Assembly (NCBI GenBank): GCA_029204225.1
Contig: CM055107.1
Span: 25,937,391-26,001,390, forward strand
Direction: 5' to 3'
DNA from: Diphasiastrum complanatum
Taxonomy: Eukaryota; Streptophyta; Lycopodiopsida; Lycopodiales; Lycopodiaceae
DNA length: 64,000 nt
This document shows, piece after piece, positions 33,960 through 47,400 of the stretch. Made by a program: the position numbers and the translations under genes. Below the pieces are notes generated by a model. The model did no database searches. It saw only the letters and a list, made by a program, of their open reading frames with translations, and was not told the origin of the DNA. Numbering within the stretch: the stretch's first letter is position 1; each line of letters opens with the position of its first letter.

Positions 33960-36030
33960 AAGGAGCTATTAGCCTTAAGAACAAGGCAGTTCCCTCTTTA
34001 GAGACAACGCTGATCTCCAATTAGCTAAGGCATGGAAGATCAAAGATCAGAAGGCCCTAGCGTCAATCACACTGAATCTGGCCGACTCCCAAATATCACA
34101 TGTTACTACATGCAAGTATTCTAAAGAAGCACTGGACTTGTTATCGAATATGTATCAAACTCAAGATGTGACCACTAAATTGCACCTTAGAAGGAAGTTT
34201 TTTACACTTAGAATGTTTGATTCCGTCACTTCTCACATCAGCAACTTCAAATCTTTATTAGATCAATTATCTGCTGTATGATGTGCTATTCAAAATGAAC
34301 GTTGTCATGACCTTGCTTTCTTCGTTATGAACACTTTGTCATGATGATCTCCACACAGCCTGACCTGACACTTCAAAAAGTGACCAGTCATCTTCTTCAA
34401 GAAGAAATACGGAGAAAGACCAGCAATCTGTCTGCTATCAAAGACAAGTACTTGGCCCTGTTCACCAAGAAGAAAAAGAATTTCAAGGGCAAGAATCAAA
34501 TGCAGCAGCAGAAGCCTCAAACTCAGTCAGAAAGTAGTGGACCACACAAGAAGCTCTTCTGCAAATATTGCAAGAGAGTCAACTACAACATCAAAGAATG
34601 TCGCATTCACATCTACAATGAGGCAAAGAAGCAAGAACAACAACAGCCGAACTCCACCAATGCGACGGAATTCAAGGAGCATATTTATGATCATGATAAA
34701 CCATTTCAACTATTGATGGCTTACCATAGTAACAACAAAGACTACGATTGTTGGTATCTGGACAGTGGTGCTACCCAACACATGACTCCTCGAAGGGAGT
34801 GGTTTATTGAATACGAATCTTACACTAGAGAACAACTTATCTACCTTGAAGACTCAAGCACCATTCATGTAGAAGGTAAAGATTATGTTCAAGAACAGTC
34901 TTTCTGTCTATGTTTCGAACGTCCTTCATGTACCTAAGCTATCTAAGAACCTGTTATCGATTTCTAAGATAACTAACGTGGGCTACACTGTCATTTTCTC
35001 CACTGAACAGTGCACGATTTTCGACAAGGATACTACTCTGAGTACCTGCACTAGATCAGTCGAAAGTTTATATGTACTATTTGACTCAGTTGCATTAGCT
35101 AGTATTTCAAATGATGATGTAAACGATTAGGCTCTATTGTGGCATGGTTGATTTGGACATGTGAATACAAGATCACTTTCTTACATACGTTGTAATAATT
35201 TAGTTGATGGACTGTATTTATCTCTTTCATTAGATAGGAAATCAATGTTATGTGAATCTTGCATTTATGGTAAACACTCTAGAAGCACATTCCCTAAAAC
35301 ACATTCCATCAAGACAAAACATATACTAGATCTTGTGCATAACGATCTTCGTGGTCCAATGCCAACTCCATCCCTAGGAGATGCACTTTATTTTAGCACT
35401 TTTATAGATGATTATTCAAGGTGGTCAACAGTCATGTTCATAAAGCACAAATCAGAAGCCTTTGAATGCTTCAAGAAGCTCAAGGCTATGGCTGAGACCC
35501 AAACATCTAATAGGGTGAAAGCACTTCAAACTGATGGTGGCGGTGAATACATCTCCAACGAGATGTTCGACTATCTAGCTGAACATGGCATTCGAAGACA
35601 ATTTGCAACCTCCTACACACCTCAACAAAATGGAATTGCAGAAAGGAAGAATCAAACGCTTATTAATTCAACCAGATCTATGCTGCATCAATCGCACTTA
35701 CCTGCGAAATTCTAGGCAGAAGCTACTGCCACAGCCTGTTATGTTCAGAATAGATCTAGCACCAAAGCCGTCCATAATAGAACTGTTTATTAAGTATGGC
35801 ACAGACACAAGCCTAGTGTCAGCCATTTAAAGATCTTTGGTTGTATATGTTTCATTTATGTTCCTAAGAATCTTAGGAAGAAACTGGACGAGAGGTCAAA
35901 TAAATGCATTTTCATTGGCTATCCTGATGAACATAAAGCTTATAAAGTTAATGATCTATCCACCAATGTAGCATTTGTCTCCAGGGACATAATCTTCAAA
36001 GAAGACCAGGTTGGCACAAGATAGTTTTTG
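33960..36030 (+). mobile_element. Truncated Ty1/Copia element (gag to integrase)
   Basis: Plus-strand Copia domains in order. Gag (AKAWKIKDQKALASITLNLA, about 34025) is followed by a zinc knuckle (CKYCKRVNYNIKEC, about 34560). Protease reads WYLDSGATQHMTP (34752). Pre-integrase reads CESCIYGKHSRSTFP (35250). Integrase has DLVHNDLRGPMPT, FIDDYSRWS, TDGGGEY and PQQNGIAERKN (35330-35650). The integrase D-D-E residues are present, but stops (for example near 35129 and 35713) and frameshifts break it. It ends near GYPDEHKAYKVND and IIFKED, before RT. The RT, RNase H and 3' LTR are absent. Confidence 0.88.
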
Positions 36031-37844
36031 AGAAAGCTTTGGATTCAATAAGGAGTTATGTTGTGAGCCCTCGCCAATTATGAGTAGATCCATCTCTGTC
36101 CCCGATGCCACGATGCAATAGATGGAAAGATTTGCGTGTGCCAATGGATCATATCAACATCCATACCCCAAATTGGCCCATAATCCATCAGGAATATAGT
36201 TGGACAATCTCAGTAGATTTCAACAGAGCCCTATGCATATGAGTACATAAATTAACAGGATCCGATGATTAGGCAATCGGCTCTTTTTGCGAATGATTTG
36301 ACCAAGTTGGTGTCCGTTTCTACTAGATGGGATGATTGCCTACCCACATTCGCTTTTGATCCAAATATCTCTATGGCGTTCGACAAAGTTCCAAATCAAT
36401 TGCCAATAGCTCGTTTGTACTATCGTGCTCCGATGCTGGGTGGATCATGGGAGTCCATTTTCACAGCATGGAGAGTCAACCATTGCCTTCATGCAGTAGT
36501 AGGATCATCCCGATACAATTGATCCTTCGATACATTCTCTAGCAATATTTTCATTGCCACCTGCCATTAAAATTCTTTACTCTTCTGGTATACCTTCTCA
36601 AAGACTCCCTATCATTCTTTATAGTGGAATTGAGTATGGCTAGTATTTGCATAGAATGGCCAATTTCTTAAAATTGTTTCGAGAAGATGTGTTCTAACAC
36701 GAACCAAGTAGTGACAACCATTAGGTCCAACTAGCTATATCATATTCAGGCCAGTTTTCTGAAACATGTGGATGGAATTTGAAGTTTGTCATTACAAACC
36801 CCTTTTTACCGGTAATAGCAATGGACTCAAATTGGGATATATAACTATCAACATTTTTTGAAGTTGATGTTTAAAATTAGTGTATTTCATTTTGGAAGAG
36901 GAGGTAGCCATCAATACAACTTCTGGCAATATGCCTTATTCAGGTTCAGAGTCTACATCTAATTTGGAATTTTAACTATGAGTATTGAATGAAGGACTGA
37001 TAATTCGAGAGAGACTGCTAGGGGTTCCTTTTGATATTTGAGTGCTCGAACGCTAGCCTTGTTCTCTTTTGCTTTATTTCGTCAATTTATCCTATATGCT
37101 TCTCTTTCTTCTCAAAAACTATTTCCTTTGGGACATACAAAATTAAATTCCAAGCAAACTTGGTCTAAAAGAATATCATAAATCCTTTAATAAGTATTTG
37201 TCTATTCAAAAGGTACTCCCTTCTTGAGCAAGGAGTCTAGAGGTAAGACGATTATTGATTTTTTTTTTATAAAACCTCGATAATAAGCTGCATGCCCTAA
37301 TTTTTTTTGGAGTTTGATATTGTTTTGTGGCCTCTAGCAAAAATAATCTGACACAATATTGATGTCAAGTTGTATTGTTAAACTTTTTCAAAATTTGATA
37401 CTTTATATTAAACATGTAATCAATGATTTATAATGAGGATTTTCTTTGAATCTCTTGCCACATGTTAAGAAAGACACTTCACGCATGCTACAATCCATAG
37501 AATGAATGTACATGATTCGACAATGGAATATACAATATTTGGACAATGAGGCTGATCGGATTGTTAGAATTCATTGATGCAGACACATTGAGGAGCAATC
37601 TATCATTTCAGAAGATCACTATGTTTGTTGTTATGCTAAATATACTTTGGAAATTTAGTTGGGAAGTTTCAAACAAGTTTTACAACCACTAGCTTCATGA
37701 ATTGTAGAGGTTTGCCCCTTCTATTGCAAGGATAGTCTTCTTTTGTGCTTGTTTTGCTTCGAAATTCAACTTCATTCAAAATTTTGTCTACCTCTCCTAG
37801 GTTGATAATGTCCTTGTAGATGCTAAACCCCAGAAACCTGCAAG
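36031..37844. other. Intergenic sequence, no assigned feature
   Basis: An 85-codon plus-strand frame (36265-36522) and others show no recognised motif. The sequence is AT-rich with several long A/T runs. Confidence 0.35.
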
Positions 37845-38060
37845 GCTTTGATACCAATATGTAGGAATGAAAACTACACACATGGAATCTGTTCATCAAG
37901 GCTTGTAATCATCTAGCACAACATCCCACTATAAAAGTAGCAACCACACAAAAAAAATTGATAGAGAGAAAGCATAAACCACAGTGGAGAGAAAAAGCAT
38001 AAACCATAGTGGAGATAAAAAGCTTTTTAAAATGTAGCCTTTACAACAACTGTACTCATA
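37845..38060 (-). mobile_element. LTR remnant with primer-binding site, minus strand
   Basis: On the minus strand TGGTATCAAAGC (37845-37856) resembles the plant initiator-Met tRNA primer-binding site of LTR retrotransposons. Next to it, after a 3-nt spacer, the plus strand reads TGTAGGAATG from 37860, an LTR-like end. Inside is a 25-bp tandem repeat (37963-38020). The far LTR end was not located. Confidence 0.45.
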
Positions 38061-38148
38061 TTGCAAAAATGGTGGCGTAAACAATGTGTGAGTGATTGGT
38101 TCAAAAGTTCCATGTGACCTGAAAACTCAATCTTGAGATAAAATAATA

Positions 38149-38149
<1 letters not shown>

Positions 38150-38190
<41 letters not shown>
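38150..38190. repeat. (CA)n microsatellite
   Basis: About 20 AC dinucleotides. Confidence 0.97.
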
Positions 38191-38193
<3 letters not shown>

Positions 38194-38615
38194 TGTCAAG
38201 CTCATCACTACATTTCTAATATATATTGTGTTCTTGTATAACAATTTAAAGAAAAACTAAACAATTTTCTTATGGCAATGACACTTCAAAAGGGCAATGC
38301 AATATATGGCCTTGTGGATGGCTTATTAGAGAATATATTCTCAATAAGTCAAGATTGGACTTATGGTGAAAGTTCATATGAGTATAAGAGATTTCCTTAT
38401 CTTGAGCCACACACAAAACCATCCACACATGCAACAAGCCCAAGTGGGATTGGAAGGTATCTCAAGTAATGGCTTAAGGTTTTAGACAACTCCACCACTT
38501 TTTAGGCTAGAATGCTTAAGGTCATGCTTGGTATTTGACATGCATATTCACATTCCATATTGGAGGGCTAGTTTTAAAATAGCTTTCGATTGACATGTGA
38601 GTTTTACGAACACCG

Positions 38616-38785
38616 TTCAAATGGGTACCTTACTAATAAAAAACCTAAAATGCCTTTTATATATGATTTTGTTGTGTTCAGAATTAACAACAAATACCTT
38701 TCAAATGGCTACTTCACAAATGAGACAGCTAAAACTTTTATACCCCTTTTATGTATGATTTTGTTGTGTTGAGTAACAATGTAAC
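38616..38785. repeat. Diverged tandem duplication, about 83 bp unit
   Basis: Two similar blocks each start TTCAAATGG(G/C)TAC and end ATGATTTTGTTGTGTT. They overlap a larger repetitive area to 39252. Confidence 0.7.
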
Positions 38786-38870
38786 ATTAAAACTCTCATA
38801 TATGTTTGACTTTTCATTAAGATTTTTTAGATATAAAAGTTTAATATCAAATGCGGTTCCAAATTTGATT

Positions 38871-39252
38871 AATTGTTTGCTTTTATTTGAAAGGTAAATA
38901 ATCTTCTTATATGCCTTTAAACTTGCAAACCATCTTCCAATTAACACTTTCATTATTTTTTTAGTTTCTTTAAAAGGTGATTATCCATTATTTAAAATGC
39001 ATTTAGACTTGAAAATACTAATTATGCCTAAGTGCTTAGTCCAAGTCATTCTCTATCCACTAATTGTTTGCTTTTATTTGAAAGGTAAATACTAGACAGC
39101 CTTCTTACATGCATTGAAACTTGCAAATTGCTTCCCAATTAACCTTTAGCTATTTTAAAAAATTTACTTAAAGGGTAATTATACGTCATGCAATGCAAGT
39201 TGTAAATACCAACTATGCCTCAACGCTAAGCCCAAATTATTCTCTATCCACC
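38871..39252. repeat. Imperfect tandem duplication, 191-bp unit
   Basis: AATTGTTTGCTTTTATTTGA opens both units (38871 and 39062). Both then carry matching landmarks, ending near ATTCTCTATCCAC. The second copy is diverged by substitutions and small indels. Confidence 0.85.
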
Positions 39253-41314
39253 AATCAAAAGTTCCAACCATGTACATCTTAGAGAAATGTCCCATGGTCC
39301 AAAGGTTTTGATGCATCTTGGAAATTTTTTTGGCTAAGTCCATAGGTAATGTCAACAAACAACCAAATCTTTGCTCAATTTCAAAATTTATGTAAACCTA
39401 AGACTTGTAAGGGTCCTAATAAGGGAGCCTTTGGAGGCTCTTGATGGCATTATCTTTTTTCAAGCCACCAAAACTTGGTCCTAGGAGGGCCCCCTTGAAA
39501 CCAAAATGCATAATTTTATAAAGTACTTCCCACTAGGCAGTATGTTGTGGAAGGTGTGAGGGGATTATGTAGGGGAAGGCTCGATCCCCTTGGGCCCTTC
39601 ACCCTGGTCAAGGCAATGTGCACTTGAGGAAATTGGCCTCACAAAATGGAATGCCTTATGGCCTCACAAAATGGAAGGCCTTCCCCTCTCTGCCCACGTA
39701 ATGCTAGGTGCTCTGGTTTTCTTTGTATTTTGGAGGCACCTACAGAGGCAGACTTCTCTCTCCATCATTCCAAAAGTCTATTACGTTCTCTCTCCATCAT
39801 TCCAAGACGTTCTTATGTTCTTTCTCCAAAACAAGGGTTCTCTCTCAGAACACACCCTTGCACCCCCTTCTCCTCGGGCCTTTCGCTTACTCGCCCTCTG
39901 AGGGCAAAAGCTTTTGCCCTCAGAGGGAGGCCCTTCCCCCTTATATTATCTCTCGATTTCGATTTCCTTGGGTATTGCTTGGGTTCCATGGGGACCATAC
40001 ATCATCATGACAATTGTCGTCCATACCAAATTCTCTTGTGAACGGGGACTTGCTCTTAAGGGGGTGGCCAAACTTGAAAGGCATCAATCATCATCCTGAG
40101 GGACCCTCCCCACTCTCCAGGATTCTTTTATCACTTAGAAGGTTCAAGTTCCTACCAGGCTTGGTACCTACCTTACCGGCCTTCTTTACTCCTCCACGAC
40201 GAGGATCGCACGTCGCCACAGAGCCCCTTTGGGTCGGGTGTTGGAGGGGAGACCGCCACGCCGGCCATGGACCCAGTCCTCCGCCCCATTTTATTTCTTT
40301 TCAAAATGGGCCCCCCACACCTTCACGTTTCTTCCCTCCATTTCATTATCCAATCCTCCGCCAGTTTCTTCCCTGTTTTTTTTTCTCTCTCAAAAACAAC
40401 AACAAAGATAATTCCTCCTCTCCCTTCCTTTCCTTCGTCTATTTGGCCATTTTCCTTTCTCTCTTTCCTTCCTTTGTGTGCTCGGCCATTGCGGATGAGC
40501 ATGGCGAGCATTCTCGCAATGGAAGAAACACTCGCAGAGTAGCTGAAGTGAATCTATTTGGTGAAGAAATGGTGGCTTCCTTTTTATGGGATTGATTAAT
40601 ATTCACTGTGTCAGCAGCTCTGGGTGGGCCTGCTTTTCTCTGGGTGGAGCCTTTTTTCCTCGTTTATTCAAGGCTCGATCGTCGTCTCTTCGCCAATGGA
40701 ATGGTGGATCGGTACTGCATAAAGTGGTGTTTATTAAATTGTTGGATGGGGGAGTTTTTGGACCCCCATTGTGCACGTGCTTTCCAGGCTGAATGCAGTT
40801 AGTGTACATTTATTATAGATTAGATGAGATTTGCTGAATAATAGATTCCATTTGGGATACGATTGATCCTCGGCCTCCATTGCCGCATGCCTTTTTATGG
40901 CGCAAACCAAACAAGCTGCTTCTTTTTCCATTTGGAAAAGCAATGCATAAATTTGTTTATGCTCCCTCGGATTCTTCCGCATCTGTTAGTCGACTATTGT
41001 AAAGAAAAATTCCACACGCACCTTTCATAAACCCGAATCATGAAGTTCTGATCTCATTTACTTTCCTTGGTAATACTCAGGAAGTCTGTTTCCTGGATAC
41101 AGACCTAAAAGAGCAAAATGATTTTGGACTTCTGTCCGGAGTTTGTTTGATATGCCTCTCTTCTTCTGTCCCTCGGATCTGCAGGAATTAGTACCTCGGA
41201 AATTGTGTTTGCGCGGCCATTTGGACTGCTTCCAATCTTTTCCTGATGTTCCGCAAGTGCGAATGAGTGTTTCTAAGGAAATCATAAGTAGGTAGGTTGC
41301 AAAATCTAAGCCTT
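39253..41314. other. Region upstream of CHUP1
   Basis: It holds short duplications (GGCCTCACAAAATGG at 39633 and 39660), a CT-rich stretch (about 39740-40480) and a long palindrome. Promoter and 5' untranslated sequence of CHUP1 are expected here; no TATA box or transcription start can be assigned with confidence. Open frames across the CT-rich DNA look like compositional artefacts. Confidence 0.45.
39894..39927. repeat. Perfect 34-bp palindrome
   Basis: CCCTCTGAGGGCAAAAG is followed directly by its reverse complement, centred on AAGCTT. There is no spacer. Confidence 0.97.
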
Positions 41315-41408
41315 ATGTTAATTCGGGTAGGCCTTGCTGTGACGTGTTCTGTTGCTGCATTCACTTTCACTCATCTCAAGAGCAAGCGAGATCGTGCAGA
41401 AAATCCTG
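41315..41408 (+). CDS. CHUP1: CHUP1 exon 1 (residues 1-31)
   Basis: It encodes the N-terminal anchor MLIRVGLAVTCSVAAFTF followed by a basic THLKSKRDR segment. Hydrophobic then basic residues fit the envelope-targeting region of CHUP1 (Arabidopsis MFVRIGFVVAASIAAV). It ends before GTAAAT. Confidence 0.85.
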
Positions 41409-44400
41409 GTAAATTGATGCAAAAATAAATTTTCAACATGCAATTTAGCAATATTTCTCAGTGCAACTTTTGTTCTTTTGAGTATCGGGTGTAGCAAATC
41501 TTCCAGCTGTTTGGTGATTTCAATTTAGGCCCAGCAAAACTAATTCTGATACGAGAATGTAATAAGAAGTGGATGGTCTCCTTGAACAACAGAATCCGGC
41601 AGCAGGGATGAGAAGAAGCAACGCAATGCAGAATACGATAAGCGCATTTATTCCTGTGCGGATGACGATTCTGCACAGAAAGAGGAGGTATTGCGTTAAC
41701 AAGTTGTTTTTCGCAGATTCATTTAGGTGGTAGTTTTGTGTTTGGACTCCGTAGGTTTGGACATTGCGATTCTCATTTGTTCTGTCGTGTATCTAGGATG
41801 ACATAATATCAATATATATTAAAGAAGCAACAAGAAAAGCTTTTAGTTTTCTTTCTACCAGACTCACCTCTGAATCTGATTACCTTCCACAAATTTGTAT
41901 AGGAGGAAGAAGTGAAGAGGGTTCACGTTGTCAGACCAATTGCCAGTTCTATCACTTCCAAGGGAGACCAAGATGCGAATCAGTTACTGCTGCCAGAGTT
42001 TGAGGATCTATTTGTTGAAGAAATGGGTTTTTCACCATTTAACGATTCCTTAGCAAAGGAAGATAATGCACCGAAATGTAAAGTAACGAGAGCGAATGAT
42101 AAAAGTGCCTCACAACTTGAAGGCGATATTGAAAACAAAATTGTTGGAAAGCAAGACACTGTGGCTTATAAGAGATCTGCAAAGTCTGTGGATGATTGCT
42201 CTCTCATTGAAAAAAGTATTTTGAAAGGGGGGGATATCTCTGTGCTGACAAAAAGCAAAGACATTGCTGAGCAGCCCCAAGTTGAACACGATAAGTTGGG
42301 GGATGGAAACCAGGTGCTGCCGGTCCCTGCAGGTTATAATTTCAACGAGTATGTGGACCTACTTGCCGAAGATACAGCTGAACTAGGGGAGTTAAGACTT
42401 CAGGTGAAAGAGTTGAAGGAAAGAGAGATGAGGCTTGAGTCTGAGCTTCTTGAGTACTATGGCCTTAAGGAACAGGAGAGTGATATTCTAGAGCTAGAGA
42501 GGGAGTTGAAACAAAAAGAGGTAGAATTAACTGATCTAAATTTCAAAATTCAGTCATTGGAAGACAACAAAAGGAGCCTGGCTAATGAGGTTGCTGTGCT
42601 GAGTAATGCGAAAAAGGAGCTAGAAGAAGCAAGATTGAGAATAAAGGATCTACACAAGCAGATGCATGCTGAATCAGGACAAAATAAGGCACAGCTTCTA
42701 ATGCTCAAACAACAATTGGCCACTCTGCAAGCAAAAGAACAAGATATCACTAAGAGGGACTTTGAGATGGAGAAAAAGCTACAGACTCTGAGGGAATTGG
42801 AGATTGAGGTTGTAGAACTACGGCGTACAAGCAAAGATCTTCAACATCAGAAGAGAGAATTGATAGTGAAGCTTTCAGCCGCTGAAGCCCAAATTGCCAC
42901 TCTTTCTACGATAACTGAGGTGTGCATAACTGACTATAGGGCAGATATGATTTTGTTAGACTAACATTGGAAATAATGTCCGATTATGTGTTTTTGTGTG
43001 CAATATACGAGCTTCAATGTTTACTAAGGAGTTCCAATAAGAAAGTTTACACTAAGAACATATAAGCGCTTTACTTGTTAGAAATTGGGGAACATAGTAG
43101 TTCCACAGATGCTATAGTCATTTTCTGCAGAGAAGCATTTTTTTTAACTTCTCAGCTATAGATGCTTAGAAAGTTTTTGAGATGGATACGTATTCCTTTC
43201 TCTATGGCAGAGTGACCTCGTTGCTCGAGCAGAAGCTGAAGCTTCGATTCTGAGGCATGCAAATCAGGATCTATGTAAGCAGGTGGAGGGTTTACAAAAT
43301 AATCGCTTTAGTGAAGTGGAAGAGCTAGTATACCTGAGATGGGTTAATGCATGTCTGCGGTACGAGCTTAGAAATTTCAAGGCGACAGAAGGCAAGCCTT
43401 CTGCGCTTGATCTCAATAAGAGTCTCAGTCCAAAGTCACAAGAAAAGGCAAAACAATTGATGCTTGTGTATGCTGGGCCAGATTTGCTGGCTTTGCGAGG
43501 CAGAGAACAAGTAGAGAGTGGCTATGAAAGTGCCTCCTCACAACCGTCTACTTCCTCTGAAGGCATTGATATGGATGATTTGTCATCTGGACATCTAGGC
43601 CAGCAATCCTCTTCAAAGAAGCCAGGATTAATGAAGAGACTGAGAAAATGGGGAAGAAGTAAAGATGATTCACACGTGATGCCCAGTGAGTCCTACAGAG
43701 AGCCCAAAGGTGAAAGGCTCGCCAGTGCTCGAAGTAGCCCGATGCAGAAACGATCAACTCCAGGAAGTCCAATGGGGCCGTTGGAGACTTTAATGCTCAG
43801 GAATAGCAGTGATGCAGTTGAGATTACAACTTATGGTGCAGCAAATTCTGAAGATCGTGACGCATTATCACCTTCTATGTCACCGGCCCACCCTCAATCA
43901 AATGCTCATTCCCCTGACATGTATACTTCTGGACGAGATGGGACGCCGTTGAAAGGCGATTTAACAATTGGCAGATCAAGGCTGATACCAATAAAGACCA
44001 AGCTTTCTGCTGAAAAACCTGAACCCTCAAGTAGTGTAGCAGCTTCCTTCCACCTAATGTCCAGGTCTGTAGCTGGCACCGAAATCGCCGAGAAATATCC
44101 TGCATTCAAGGACAGGCACAAGTTAGCTGTCGAAAGAGAGAAAGCAATCAAAGAGAAAGTGGAGCAGAAAATTGATCAGGTGGCAGCAGTGAAACGTGTT
44201 GAAATTAACAAAATGTCACCAGCTGAAATTGCGAAAAGGGCTACGAGAAAAGCCAATCCTCCTCCAAAACCTTCTGTGGGGCCTATTCTTGGTGGCACTT
44301 TGCCTATCAAGGTTTTAGGTGTACCCCCACCTCCACCACTTCCATCACCTGGTATTCCGGGTGTTCCCCCTCCACCATCCCCAGGAGTTCCAGGGGTACC

Positions 44401-47400
44401 TCCTCCTCCTCCTCCTCCTCCAGGCTCTTTGGGTAAGTTGCAGGGACAAGCTGGAAATAAGATGCAGAGAGCTCCAGAAGTGGTGGAATTCTATCAGTCC
44501 TTGATGAAGCGTGATGCAAGAAAGGATAACGCAACAGGTGGTTCTACTGGTTCTGGAAATTTCAAGGATGCTCGGAATAACATGATTGGTGAAATCGAGA
44601 ACCGGTCTAGCCACTTGTTGGCTGTAAGTTTCATATCTTTCTCTTCTTTCTTTCAATCATGTTCTAATTTGTAAGAATCTTCCTGCTTTTTCAAGGTTAA
44701 TCAAGGTTATAAAGGGTTTGGAGGTAGAGTTTGTGCGAGTCTTGCATATCGTTCCTGATAGAGTTGAGAAGTTTACCAAATATTGCATTATTTGTGTTTG
44801 GCAATAAAGATTAAAGCTGATGTGGAGACTCAAGGAGAATTTGTTCAATCATTGGCAACTGAAGTTCGTGCAGCAGCTTATACCAACATTCAGGATGTTA
44901 TTGCCTTTGTTACTTGGTTGGATGAAGAGCTTTCTTTCCTGGTACGTGGTCTTGAGACTGCAAAATAAATCCGGACAAGCTTGTGTATGAAAATTGAACA
45001 ATGCTCGCATATGCCTTATTTTCACTTTTACCGTTTGGTCATAGTTTTAACTCTACTTTGTTTGGACATGAGTTTTATTCTTGAATATTTGTGGGATTTG
45101 TTTCTAACACGGTCAACTTTCTCTCTTTTGAAATATCAGTGATATAACCATCTCACATCTTCGCACCTATTATAATCGGTGTGTCACATGCACATATATC
45201 ATGGAATTTGTGGCCTAGTGTGATCTAAGGTTTTTTCTATTCTACAACATAGCCCCAATCAGGTTTACATTCCTATATGATTTTATTCAGAAATGCCCAT
45301 GTTTGGATGTATGATGAGTTGTCACGCTTCATTGAAAGCTATATCAAAGTTATCGGGTTTGCTCCTAGTTTGAATCAAAGCACAATGGTGGGGAAAACTA
45401 AACACATTGAGTGTCAACAAGTAGTCTTGGGACCATCGTGTTTGAATAATATTCAAATTTGTAGCCATCCATATATTGCATTCTGATGCTAGCTTGCAGC
45501 TTCAGTGGTCCTTCATCAAGATCAACTTTACAACGAAAGAGAGCTGCACAAAGAAAATCTCATCTAAGCAGCAAGAGTTTCACTTTATGTAAAAGTTGAT
45601 ATTTTGTTACCTACTACTTTGAAGGTTCCTTGCATTTCATTATTGAGTCTCGAGCTTTTTGCTTCTTGTTTCTCTTCCTCATTCTTTCACCAAACCATGC
45701 ATAACAAGAGCTAGGAGGAAAGTTGAGTGCCGTAACTTTTGTTTGTTAAGAAACGTTTTGATTGAAGTCTTGTTGTCTCTTCAATGTCCAGTTTCTAGGT
45801 ATTTTTAGTAGTACAATTGTGCAAAGCAGACAAATATTTGAAATATTGGGTTTGTCCTCTGTTGTAAGAAGCTCATTCTACATCATCAATTGTTGTTCCA
45901 AGTATTTCGTTCCACTTGATTAGATATTCTTGGTATAGAGTGCGACGAGTCTGCGTCTCTCTACTACCAAGGATCTCCTCTGGTTCATGTGGAGGTTGCT
46001 GAGAATCCAATGGGAGAACTAGAACACTGTCCCCTACCAGATTTTTAGATTTGGTTAAGGCTTTTCGTAACTGGCTTACATGAAAGATTGGAAAGGCTTT
46101 ACTGCTACGTGGGAGTTCTAGTTCATAGGTGACCTTGCCTAGTCTCCTACTAATGGTTAAAGGACAACTTAGCACACACTCCTGATTTGAGGTTTTTAGA
46201 GTCGACTGGAACTCGTAAATAGACTTTCTCACCAACGGAGAACTGCACATCCCGTCTGTGTGGATCTGCATAATGCCTGGCTCGATCCTGGGATTGCCTA
46301 ATGTTACGGTTAGCATGTTCTATCATTTGGTTTAGGTCTTCTAAAGAGTTTTTGGCTGCTTCAACTTTTTCTTGTTTAAACCCTACAGTTGTGGGTGAGC
46401 GTGGCTGAAAACCGTACATCAACATAAATGGGTTGTATCCCGTAGCTGAATGTTTGATACTGTTATAAGCAAACTCTAATATCGAGAGATACTCCTCCCA
46501 ATTAGTCTGCTTTTTGCTGACGTATGCACGAAGCATATCCTCCAGCACCTGATTTACTCTTTCTGTTTGACCGTCCGTCTGTGGATGGTCGGCAGTACTC
46601 ATGTTTAGTTTAGTATGGAGATGATGGAATACTGCCCTCCAAAAATTTTCATTAAACTTATTGTCCCGGTCGCTGACTATGCCGGAAGGTAGACCGTGCA
46701 ATTTAAATAGCCCATCTATAAACAACCTTGCTAACTCTGGAGCTCTAACGGTTGTTTTAGTTGGAATAAAGTGAGCCATTTTGGTCAGACGGTCAACTGT
46801 GACCCATATAGAGTCATTACCCTTTTGGGTTTTAGGCAGGTTTACTATAAAATCCATGGAAATACTGTCCCATTTACCAGCTAGTATATCTAAGGGCTGT
46901 AACAACCCTCCTGCCTTCAAACGAGAGCTCTGCTTTATTAACCTGACATTTCTGGCAACTGGTTACATATCGTTGGACGTCCTTTTCATACTGGGCCAGA
47001 AAAATTGCCTACGAAGAAGCTCATAGGTTTTTTGAATGCCTGGGTGCCCTAGATTGGACTGTCATGACACTCATATAGGACCTGCTGCCTATAATCCTCT
47101 GAAATGGGGACACATACTCTATCTCTATAGAGCAAGTACTCATCCTGAAGGGAATACTGTTTCCATTTGAATCCTTGAGTCCACTGACCCTCACCCATTG
47201 CGGTTACCTTGGGTAAAATAGGCTTTGAGTCCTCAATGTCATTTGACGTATACTCGGACTCATCATCCTCAACGGAAGTTGCCGTATTCTTGGATGAACT
47301 GGCACCAGCCCCGGGAATTGGCTCTGAAGTCTGTACCCAAAGCTGAAGGGTCTCGCTAGCATTGTAGAAGTTAATTGGCAACAATGTTCATGATCTTCAT

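Noticed and set aside
40014-40595. 193-codon open frame and overlapping partners upstream of CHUP1
   Set aside because: CT-rich low-complexity sequence gives long frames in several phases at once; no domain or splice support.
43548-44656. Minus-strand open frames opposite CHUP1 exon 3
   Set aside because: Shadows of the well-supported plus-strand exon.
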